Part shown: positions 1-5,579 of the stretch, piece by piece
Layout: every line of letters starts with the position of its first letter
How positions within the stretch are numbered: position 1 is the stretch's first letter
Assembly: GCA_007125475.1 (NCBI GenBank)
Contig: SLDB01000029.1
Location: 1 to 16,840, forward strand
Origin: Nitriliruptoraceae bacterium
GTDB lineage: Bacteria; Actinomycetota; Nitriliruptoria; Nitriliruptorales; Nitriliruptoraceae
Direction of reading: 5' to 3'
DNA: 16,840 nucleotides
The notes under the pieces: model-generated
Database searches by the model: none
What the model was told of the DNA's origin: nothing
The model's input: the letters and a program-made list of their open reading frames with translations, nothing else
Position numbers and translations under genes: made by a program

Positions 1-2
1 CG

Positions 3-242
3 TTCGGGGCGGTCCGCCTCGGGGGGGCGCACCGGGCCCGCCTGGTGGTCGCGGCGCTCGGCGCGGCCGCCGCCGGGCTCCTCGCCCGCGCAGCGATGAC
101 GCTGGTCACCGTCCACCCGCGGTTGGACGGGGTGGTGATCCTGATCGCCGCCGGAGTGGTCTACCTCGCGATCGCCCGGGCCTGGAAGATCCCGGAGGCC
201 GTCGAGCTCACCGGACGCCTCGCCCGGGGCGTGCGCCGCTGA
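3..242 (+). CDS. C-terminal fragment of an integral membrane protein (MurJ/MATE-type flippase suspected)
   Basis: The reading frame is open through the left edge, so only the last 79 residues are seen; the TGA is at 240-242. The fragment has two hydrophobic stretches, roughly residues 14-38 and 42-64 of the visible part, the second containing GVVILIAAGVVYLAIARAW. A short amphipathic, basic tail ends in RLARGVRR. This two-helix-plus-basic-tail ending is compatible with the C-terminus of MurJ-like lipid II flippases or other polysaccharide exporters, but no diagnostic motif is visible, so the family is a guess. It is the only plus-strand gene in the window and converges on the Eis-like gene, with a tandem repeat array between them. 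A GTG at 45 is in frame, but coding-like sequence continues upstream of it, so it is probably internal. Confidence 0.55.
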   Translation, partial: FGAVRLGGAHRARLVVAALGAAAAGLLARAAMTLVTVHPRLDGVVILIAAGVVYLAIARAWKIPEAVELTGRLARGVRR

Positions 243-459
243 GTGGCGGGGCTGCGAGGCCTGCGGCGGACCGATGCAACTTCCGCACCCGAGGCTGACC
301 GGCAGCAGCGCCGACAACCGGGTCTCGCGATGTGGATCGCGCGGAGGCCGGATCGTCGGCTCGACGGACCGTCAGGACTCGATGGACGTCAGGACTCGAT
401 GGACCGTCAGAACTCGACGGACCGTCAGGACTCGATGGACGTCAGAACTCGATGGACCA
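243..459. other. Intergenic region between convergent genes
   Basis: This stretch separates the plus-strand membrane-protein stop from the minus-strand acetyltransferase stop. Apart from the tandem array from 361 onward I see no gene. No classic hairpin-plus-T-run terminator is visible for either converging transcript. The short palindromes inside the repeat units are the only stem-forming elements I noticed. Confidence 0.6.
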
Positions 460-466
460 TCAGAAC
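361..466. repeat. 17/18-bp tandem array at the 3' end of the Eis-like gene, arranged as two 53-bp blocks
   Basis: Six units of consensus tcgayggac(c)gtcaggac with lengths 18, 17, 18, 18, 17, 18 bp lie at 361, 379, 396, 414, 432 and 449. Units 1-3 and 4-6 form two 53-bp blocks that differ at only two positions. Several units contain a short palindrome, GACGG-A-CCGTC, changed symmetrically to GATGG-A-CCATC in unit 6. Unit 6 contains the TGA and last Phe codon of the acetyltransferase gene. No coding function is seen. Confidence 0.93.
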
Positions 467-1683
467 TCGACGGTGGTCCACGGCGCCCGATCGACGGTCA
501 GGAGGCGGTCGAGGTCGGCAGCGGCGCCGGCACGCGCCTCCTCGATGCGCCTGGCCGCCAGCAGCGTCGTCGCCCGCACCGAACCCAGCACCAGCGCCCC
601 GAGGACCTGCACCGGGACCACCAGCTCCGGGCTGCGTGTCGAGGCGGTGCACTCCGCGCCGTCAGGACCCGCATGCAGGTGCCACACCCCACCGGCCCGA
701 CCTTCGGGGTCGACGACCTCGAACACGGCCCGGCCCGCCTGGCCGTACCCACGTTCGGTGAACATCCGGGGGACGTCGAGGACGCGGGCGAACACCGGCG
801 GGCCGGTTCGGGCGTGCAGGGCGTGCGGCTCGGTCACCATCCACGGCAACGCGTCGTCGACCGGTCGCAGCCACGTCGTCGTGCGGGTGGTGAGGTCGAT
901 GTCGCAGACGTGCTGCCACAGCGCGGACTCGGCCTCGGGGTCGGCGGCGACGAGTTCTTCGAGGACGACCGTGCCCTGCGGGATCGGGTCCTCCTCGCCG
1001 GTGTCGATCCGGTACCGGGCGTAGCCGCGATCGGCGACCTCGACCAGCCGCCGGGTGGTCGTCCCCTCACGCCAGCTCGGGGCGTCCTCGAGGACGGCCA
1101 GCCGCCACATGCCGTCGGTGATCCCCACCACTCCCCCACGGGCGGCTCGAACCGCGTCGTGGATCGCCGGCCAGCGCGCCGCTGCCGCGTCGGCGGTGAC
1201 CTCACGGACCAGGCGCACATCGACCGGGTCGTGGAACCGCATCCGGGTCCGGTCGATGGCGTAGGCGACGTGGTCAACCGCCGGACCGAAGCCGAAACGC
1301 CCGTAGATCGCGGACTCGGAGGCGTAGAGCACCGCCAGCGCCTCACCGCGCTCGACGGCCTCGTCCATCGCGGCGTGCATCATCGAACGCAGCAACCCGC
1401 GCCGACGCATCGTCTGCGCCACCCCGACGGCGGTGACCGCCGCGACGGGGAGGCGTCGTCCACCGGGCAGGCTGAGGTCCGTCTCGATCACGCCGAGGTT
1501 GCCGACGACCCGGCCCTGGTCACGCACCCACCATGCCCGGTAGTCGGTGGCCATCGCCCGCACGAGCGGGAGGACCTCGGCGTCCTCCTCCGGTTCGTGG
1601 AAATGCCGGTTCATCGCGCGGGCGAACGAGGGCAGATCGTCGGCGGCGACCCGGCTCGGACGGTGGTCCGCGTTCACCATCAC
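460..1683 (-). CDS. Eis-like GNAT family N-acetyltransferase
   Basis: The protein of 407 aa is close to the length of mycobacterial Eis (about 400 aa). It has the Eis order: N-terminal GNAT domain with an acetyl-CoA loop around VAQTMRRRGLLRSMM (residues 88-102), then a second GNAT-like region and an SCP2-like C-terminal domain. SAIYGRFGFGPA carries Tyr127, matching the catalytic Tyr of Eis (Tyr126 in M. tuberculosis). The protein ends in Phe, as Eis does; in that family the C-terminal carboxylate acts in catalysis. Family members acetylate amines, including aminoglycosides, from acetyl-CoA in the cytosol; the substrate here is unknown. The start could be GTG at 1681-1683 or the adjacent ATG; no Shine-Dalgarno is evident. 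It follows the LLM gene by 39 nt. The last codons and the stop lie inside a tandem repeat unit. Confidence 0.85.
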   Translation of the reverse strand: MMVNADHRPSRVAADDLPSFARAMNRHFHEPEEDAEVLPLVRAMATDYRAWWVRDQGRVVGNLGVIETDLSLPGGRRLPVAAVTAVGVAQTMRRRGLLRSMMHAAMDEAVERGEALAVLYASESAIYGRFGFGPAVDHVAYAIDRTRMRFHDPVDVRLVREVTADAAAARWPAIHDAVRAARGGVVGITDGMWRLAVLEDAPSWREGTTTRRLVEVADRGYARYRIDTGEEDPIPQGTVVLEELVAADPEAESALWQHVCDIDLTTRTTTWLRPVDDALPWMVTEPHALHARTGPPVFARVLDVPRMFTERGYGQAGRAVFEVVDPEGRAGGVWHLHAGPDGAECTASTRSPELVVPVQVLGALVLGSVRATTLLAARRIEEARAGAAADLDRLLTVDRAPWTTVEF

Positions 1684-1722
1684 CGGTCGCCGTCGGGGTG
1701 AGGGGGGTGTGTGGTCACCGGG

Positions 1723-2730
1723 TCAGCGTGCGGCGGTGGCGGTGTCGAGCGCCCGCACCACGGCGTGCACGCTGTCCTCGGCGTGCTCACCGGAGACGAC
1801 GACACGGGCGACCAGGTGGTCGAGACCGGCGTCGCGGTAGCGGGCCAGGAACGGTTCCGGGTCGTCGGCGCCGGTCGCGGCCCAGCCGAACGCATCGAGG
1901 ACCTCGTCGCCGAGCGCCTCGGCCAGACCGGCCGCGTCGGCCCCGGACTTGTGCGCGGCCTTCACCCGTTCGACCGCGTCGCCGAATCCCTGACGGGCGA
2001 AATGGGAGGCGTACGCCGGCAGCGCCGCGTACTGGCCGATCTGGGCCGCCAGAGCGGCCTTGGCGGCACCGAGGTCGTCGGCGACGGCGACGCGGACGTA
2101 GCCGGCCACCTCGACGTCGGCGGGGTCGCGATCGGCGTCCACCGCGGCCTGACGCACGATCCCGGCGGCGCGTTCGACCTCGCCGGGCGAAGACCAGTTC
2201 AGCAGCACCCCTCGGGCGTCCGAACCGGCCAGCGCGAGCATCTTCGGTCCCATCGCCGCCAGGTACCGCCGCGTCGCCGGTGGGAGCGGGGAGATCGTGA
2301 GCCGGAACTTCTCGCAGCGCAGCACCTCGCCAACGAAGTCGGCGCGTTCACCGGCCTCGAGTCGGTCCAGGATGGTGAGGATCTCCCGGGAGGCGGTCAA
2401 GGGCTTGACGACCTCGGCGCCGTGGCCCGGGGCCATCGTCGCCGGGTGGCTCACCCCCAGCCCCAGCAGGAACCGACCGCCACTGGCCTCCGCCAACGTC
2501 GCCGAGGCCATCGCGAGCTGGGCGGGTGAGCGTGTCCAGATCGGGACCACCCCGATCCCCACCTGCAGGTCGGTGGTCGCCGCCGCCCACGCCTGACACA
2601 GCAGCAACGCGTCGCGACCACGCGCCTCGTTCGTCCACAGCGAGGTGAACCCCGCCGCCTCGACGTGCTCGGCGATCCGCTGCTGGATCGCGATCGTCAG
2701 GTCCTCGCTGACACCGATGCCGAGTCTCAT
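1723..2730 (-). CDS. LLM-class flavin/F420-dependent oxidoreductase
   Basis: The 335-aa protein starts MRLGIGV and has the bacterial luciferase-like TIM-barrel pattern: AEHVEAAGFTSLWTNE (residues 20-35), TTDLQVGIGVVPIWTRSPAQLAMASATLAEASGGRFLLGLGVSH (52-95) and AAMGPKMLALAGSDARGVLLNWSSP in the second half. LLM-class enzymes use FMN or F420; in actinobacteria this form is often F420-dependent, but the cofactor cannot be fixed from sequence alone. The substrate is unknown. The ATG at 2728-2730 overlaps the DUF2017 stop as ATGA. A good Shine-Dalgarno AGGAG (2736-2740) lies 5 nt upstream, inside the preceding gene. It is therefore probably co-transcribed with clpS and DUF2017. Confidence 0.88.
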   Translation of the reverse strand: MRLGIGVSEDLTIAIQQRIAEHVEAAGFTSLWTNEARGRDALLLCQAWAAATTDLQVGIGVVPIWTRSPAQLAMASATLAEASGGRFLLGLGVSHPATMAPGHGAEVVKPLTASREILTILDRLEAGERADFVGEVLRCEKFRLTISPLPPATRRYLAAMGPKMLALAGSDARGVLLNWSSPGEVERAAGIVRQAAVDADRDPADVEVAGYVRVAVADDLGAAKAALAAQIGQYAALPAYASHFARQGFGDAVERVKAAHKSGADAAGLAEALGDEVLDAFGWAATGADDPEPFLARYRDAGLDHLVARVVVSGEHAEDSVHAVVRALDTATAAR

Positions 2731-3323
2731 GTGGGCTCCTGTGGGTCCGCGTCGGGTGGTTGGCTCCCCCCGCCGGACGAGGCGTCAGGATCCTCGGGCT
2801 CCACCAGGTCCGGATCCGGGAGTTGGCTGGCGGCCGGCGGGTCGATGATCGCGACCAGCTGCTCCTGCCACCACGCCAGGTGGTCCATCACCGCCAGAGG
2901 ATAAGCCTCGGGGTCGTCGCGACCGACCCGGCCGCGGTCGAGGGCCTCGACGTCGATCCGCGCCCCGATCGCGAGCCGGACGTCGTTGAGGACGCGGAGC
3001 AGGGTGACCGGCTCGTCATCGACCAGCTCGATCCGCAGCCGGCCGCGGTGGGTGACCCCCCGCTCCAGCATCGCGATCACCGCCTCGAGCCCGGCGAGGC
3101 GGTCGGCGAGCAACAACTCGTCGAGGAGGTCACGCACACGTTCCTCGGCGTCGGCGTCACCCAGGATCGCGGGGGGGAAGAGCCGTCGCACCACCGGATC
3201 GCTGCGGTCGCTGCTCGCCAACGAGGAGCGCAGTTCGTCGTGGAGCCGGCGGAGGAGCTCGACCTCGGCAGGGTGGAAGGTGGCACGCACCGCGCCGTCG
3301 ACGAGCCGGAAGGTGCGGCTCAC
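2727..3323 (-). CDS. DUF2017 family protein, partner of clpS
   Basis: The frame is open far upstream, but that part is an antisense-composition artefact over clpS. The supported start is GTG at 3321-3323, which overlaps the clpS TGA as GTGA and gives 198 aa beginning MSRTFRLVDGAVRATFHPAEVELL. The sequence is helical and rich in Leu, Arg and Asp, with FPPAILGDADAEERVRDLL (49-67) and DHLAWWQEQLVAIID (147-161). The C-terminal 35 residues are Pro/Asp/Gly-rich and probably disordered. DUF2017 genes regularly sit directly after clpS in actinobacteria, which supports both the family call and the start. The molecular function is unknown; a role linked to Clp-dependent proteolysis is inference from position only. 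Confidence 0.82.
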   Translation of the reverse strand: MSRTFRLVDGAVRATFHPAEVELLRRLHDELRSSLASSDRSDPVVRRLFPPAILGDADAEERVRDLLDELLLADRLAGLEAVIAMLERGVTHRGRLRIELVDDEPVTLLRVLNDVRLAIGARIDVEALDRGRVGRDDPEAYPLAVMDHLAWWQEQLVAIIDPPAASQLPDPDLVEPEDPDASSGGGSQPPDADPQEPT

Positions 3324-3628
3324 GTCGAGCGCTGCATCGTGGCGTGCAGCCCGTACCCGTGGAGCTGCTGGACGTGCAACTCGGCCATCTCGCGTGGTTC
3401 GGAGGCGACCAACGCCCGGCCCTGGTGGTGGACCTCGAGCATCAGCTTGCGCGCCATCGGCTCCTCGTAGCCGAACACCCGGCGGAGCACGAACACGACG
3501 TAGGACATCAGGTTCACCGGGTCGTCCCACACGATGACGTCCCACGGCGTCGTGGTTTCGACATGCGTCGCCGTGTCCGGGTCGACGTGCCGGACCGGGG
3601 CCGTCGTCGGGTCGGCGAGGGACGCCAC
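3320..3628 (-). CDS. clpS: ATP-dependent Clp protease adaptor ClpS
   Basis: The 102-aa protein matches ClpS: a variable N-terminal tail of about 27 residues, then WDVIVWDDPVNLMSYVVFVLRRVFGY (29-54), KLMLEVHHQGRALVASEPREMAE (61-83) and the actinobacterial ending LHGYGLHATMQRST. The DDPVN segment and the HH pair at 67-68 lie where ClpS recognises the N-terminal degron residue. ClpS is a cytosolic adaptor that delivers N-degron proteins to the Clp ATPase (ClpC in actinobacteria). The start is GTG at 3626-3628, with a strong Shine-Dalgarno GGGAGGT (3638-3644) 9 nt upstream. The stop overlaps the DUF2017 start by 4 nt. Confidence 0.95.
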   Translation of the reverse strand: MASLADPTTAPVRHVDPDTATHVETTTPWDVIVWDDPVNLMSYVVFVLRRVFGYEEPMARKLMLEVHHQGRALVASEPREMAELHVQQLHGYGLHATMQRST

Positions 3629-3718
3629 CGAGTGCCTACCTCCCGAACGCTGTCCGACACCACCGGGGCCACCGGGGCCACGGCGGCCGTGGGCGTCACG
3701 TGGTGGGGGTGCTGCTGG

Positions 3719-4024
3719 TCAACGCCGACGACGGCGGGCCATGCGACGCTGCCGCTCCCGCTCCTCGAGCTCCTCCCAGGACGGCGGCGGCGCCAACGTG
3801 TGACCGACCGGGTTGTTCGGCGGGGCCTGCTTGGTCACCGTGATCCCCGTCGCGCCCTTGCGGCCCGACTCGGTCTCCTGGACCTCGAACTCCACGACGT
3901 CCCCCGACCGGAGCGGCTCCGATGGCGCCTCGGTGCCGGCGACGTAGAACTCCTGTCCGTCGTCGGCGACGATGAACCCGAAGTTCCGGGTGGTGTCGAA
4001 GAGCTTGACGTGTCCGTTGGGCAT
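3719..4024 (-). CDS. Cold-shock domain protein with basic C-terminal tail
   Basis: The 101-aa protein begins with a cold-shock domain: NGHVKLFDTTRNFGFIVADDGQEFYVAG (3-30), then GDVVEFEVQETESGRKGATGITV. RNFGFI corresponds to RNP1 (usually KGFGFI) and EFYVAG to RNP2 (usually VFVHF), so RNP2 is altered and lacks the usual His. After residue 65 there is a Pro-rich linker and an unusual charged tail, EELEERERQRRMARRRRR, likely to bind nucleic acid. Members of the family bind single-stranded RNA or DNA in the cytosol. The ATG at 4022-4024 is preceded by GAGGT (4034-4038) at 9 nt, part of the 11-bp palindrome 4028-4038. The leader is probably long, as is common for cold-shock genes. It sits upstream of clpS with a 90-bp gap. 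Confidence 0.85.
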   Translation of the reverse strand: MPNGHVKLFDTTRNFGFIVADDGQEFYVAGTEAPSEPLRSGDVVEFEVQETESGRKGATGITVTKQAPPNNPVGHTLAPPPSWEELEERERQRRMARRRRR

Positions 4025-4197
4025 GGGGAGGTGACCTCACTGGCTGAACGGGGGCGGCGGCCGTCGGCGCGGCTCCGGCGAGGGCCGGGGCGCGGTGTCC
4101 GGGTCCGTCGCCGAGGGGCCGAGAGGCCACCGACGCGACGCGCTCCGGGCACGACGGCCGACGGACGCCGTCGATCGACGGCGCGTCGGGAGGTGGG

Positions 4198-4227
4198 AGC
4201 GTAGCGCTTCACCGCCCGGGTCGTCAG
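4198..4227 (-). promoter_or_regulatory. Candidate sigma-70-type promoter for the cold-shock gene
   Basis: On the minus strand a CTGACG (-35, 4222-4227) and TACGCT (-10, 4198-4203) are separated by 18 bp. Initiation near 4190 would give a leader of about 165 nt before the cold-shock ATG. The 15-bp tandem array begins about 25 bp upstream of the -35. This is a pattern match only. Confidence 0.4.
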
Positions 4228-4252
4228 CCCCGGCCGGCTCACCACTGGGTGC

Positions 4253-4372
4253 ACACCCCTGGCCGGCTCACCCGTGGGCGGCTCACCCCTGGGCGGCTCA
4301 CCCGTGGGCGGCTCACCCCTGGGCGGCTCACCCCTGGGCGGCTCACCCCTGGGCGGCTCACCCCTGGGCGGC
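4253..4372. repeat. 15-bp tandem array duplicating the last codons and stop of the preceding gene
   Basis: Seven near-perfect 15-bp units tcaccc(c/g)tgggcggc start at 4268, 4283, 4298, 4313, 4328, 4343 and 4358, with a degenerate eighth at 4253 and a vestige at 4239. On the minus strand the unit reads GCC GCC CA(G/C) GGG TGA, exactly the end of the gene at 4358-4675 (Ala-Ala-Gln-Gly-stop). All seven TGA triplets are in the frame of that gene. The array fills much of the gap of about 330 bp before the cold-shock gene. Confidence 0.96.
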
Positions 4373-4675
4373 GACCCACGCCGTCGCGGCGTCCTCGACC
4401 TCGTCGTAGTCACCGTCGGCGAGGGCGGCGACCGCCGAGCGGCCGTCGAGGCGTCGCTGCTCACGCAGGAACCACCGCCCGGCGGCGTCGTCGTCGGCCC
4501 AGCCCTGCAGCACCCGGAGCACGTCGAGGGCGACCTCCACCGGGGTGCGGTCGACGTCGGTAGCCGAATCGGCGGCGGTGACCTCGTCGGCGGCCGTGAC
4601 CAGCTCGTCGACGGGGTCGTCGCCGACGATGGCGCGCAGCTCCGCCTCGTCGTCGAGGGGGTCGTCCCGGTACAC
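4358..4675 (-). CDS. Small acidic protein with a ParS/MbcA-like C-terminal segment (function unknown)
   Basis: This encodes 105 aa. The first 45 residues are acidic and low-complexity. The C-terminal part, GRWFLREQRRLDGRSAVAALADGDYDEVEDAATAWVAAQ (66-104), resembles the toxin-binding domain of Xre/MbcA/ParS antitoxins, which typically has a W-L...L.GRSP..LL.TG......V...L pattern; the similarity is judged by eye and weak. No RES-type toxin is adjacent, and the upstream gene codes for a coiled coil instead. The start is GTG at 4673-4675 with Shine-Dalgarno GGAGG (4681-4685) inside the end of the upstream gene, two nucleotides after its stop, so the pair is surely co-translated. Its stop begins the 15-bp array. 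Confidence 0.7.
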   Translation of the reverse strand: MYRDDPLDDEAELRAIVGDDPVDELVTAADEVTAADSATDVDRTPVEVALDVLRVLQGWADDDAAGRWFLREQRRLDGRSAVAALADGDYDEVEDAATAWVAAQG

Positions 4676-4677
4676 GG

Positions 4678-5013
4678 CTACCTCCGACTGCGCAGCTCGT
4701 CGTGCTCGCGCTCACACGCCTCGACGAACGACTCGGCTGCCGCGATCCGATCCGGCAACCGCGAGTGCTCGTCCTCGATCGCGCCGAGCCGGGCGTCGAC
4801 GGCTTCGTCGAGTGGCTGATCGGTGTGCTGGATCCCCCGGAGCAGGCGACGGTCCACCTCGTCGCGCAACGCGCGGCCCTCGCTCCGCGACCGGCGGAGT
4901 CGGCGAGCCTCGACCGCGAGGTACTCGTCGTACCGCCGCAGGTTCGCGAGCTCTTCGCGGGCGCGCAGCAGCGTGAAGTAGGCGGCCTCTACCTCCTCGC
5001 CGTGCCGACTCAC
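4678..5013 (-). CDS. Predicted coiled-coil protein of unknown function
   Basis: This 111-aa protein is almost entirely charged and helical, with Leu and Ala spaced as in coiled coils: EAAYFTLLRAREELANLRRYDEYLAVEARRLRRSRSEGRALRDEVDRRLL (9-58) and AIEDEHSRLPDRIAAAESFVEACEREHDELRSRR (78-111). No catalytic motif, signal peptide or membrane segment is seen. The GTG start at 5011-5013 has a strong GGGAGGT (5020-5026) 6 nt upstream. It overlaps functionally with the following small gene through the shared ribosome-binding region. I do not recognise the family; an assembly or partner-binding role is inference from the coiled coil. Confidence 0.72.
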   Translation of the reverse strand: MSRHGEEVEAAYFTLLRAREELANLRRYDEYLAVEARRLRRSRSEGRALRDEVDRRLLRGIQHTDQPLDEAVDARLGAIEDEHSRLPDRIAAAESFVEACEREHDELRSRR

Positions 5014-5074
5014 GGGCTGACCTCCCGGCCATGGTGCGTCACGTGGCGGGGAGCACAGCGGGTCGCCCGGCGGG

Positions 5075-5515
5075 TCACGCGGTGCCTTCCTCGACCCGTC
5101 GCTTCAGCCCCGAGAGCCCGTGTTCGAGGATGCCGCGACTCGCACGCTTCTTGAGGTAGCCGGGGAGTGGCACGGAGACGTCGACGTCGAGGTGGAACCC
5201 CACCCAGGTGTGCTCCGGCCCCTGCGCAACGAGCTGGTAGTGCGCGTCGAGCTGACTGAGGACGTCGCCGTCGACGAGGTGCCAGAGCACGTCGTCACCG
5301 TCGTAGCGGTACTCGATCGTGCACTCCACCTCCATGATCTTCGCGTCGATGCGCAAGCGGACGTTGCGGGGGGACCCGTCGTCGTAGGTGTCGAGGACTC
5401 TGGCGGAGCGGACGCCGTCGATCCACGACGGGTAGGCACCGACGTCCAGGATCACCGCGGCCACGTCGCGAAGGGGGGCGTCGATGGTGATCTCGTCGTC
5501 GACCCGCTCCCCCAC
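5075..5515 (-). CDS. SRPBCC (START/Bet v1-like) family protein
   Basis: The frame extends further upstream, but GTG at 5513-5515 is preceded by GGAGG 8-9 nt before it and gives the usual length of 146 aa. The protein begins MGERVDDEITIDAPLRDVAAVILDVGAYPSWIDGVRSARVLD, the typical opening of polyketide-cyclase/dehydrase-type SRPBCC proteins (strand, two short helices, YPSWIDGV). This is followed by antiparallel strands (RNVRLRIDAKIMEVECTIEYRYDGDDVLWHLVDGD) and a C-terminal helix, ILEHGLSGLKRRVEEG. Such proteins form a hydrophobic ligand cavity; the ligand and role here are unknown. It lies 64 bp downstream of the nuclease gene and 61 bp upstream of the coiled-coil gene. Confidence 0.85.
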   Translation of the reverse strand: MGERVDDEITIDAPLRDVAAVILDVGAYPSWIDGVRSARVLDTYDDGSPRNVRLRIDAKIMEVECTIEYRYDGDDVLWHLVDGDVLSQLDAHYQLVAQGPEHTWVGFHLDVDVSVPLPGYLKKRASRGILEHGLSGLKRRVEEGTA

Positions 5516-5579
5516 GCTCGCCACCTCCACAAGCCGCTGCCCACGTGCGTGCCCGGGATCGTCACCGGCCCGCGGGAGC

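Noticed and set aside
274..1701. Long plus-strand open frame over the Eis-like gene
   Set aside because: It is rich in Arg/His/Gly/Pro with no recognisable domain, and it is antisense to a well-supported acetyltransferase; long antisense frames are expected at this GC content.
361..4372. The tandem arrays as CRISPR arrays
   Set aside because: Units are directly adjacent with no unique spacers, are too short, and no cas genes are present.
4268..4819. Plus-strand frame made of Gly-Gly-Ser-Pro-Leu repeats (collagen-like or secreted repeat protein)
   Set aside because: The repeats are the antisense reading of the stop-containing 15-bp array, and the frame lacks a signal peptide and a ribosome-binding site; the minus-strand gene explains the phase.
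4358..5013. A classical toxin-antitoxin pair
   Set aside because: No RES or other toxin domain is seen, and the ParS-like similarity is weak; it is kept only as a hypothesis.
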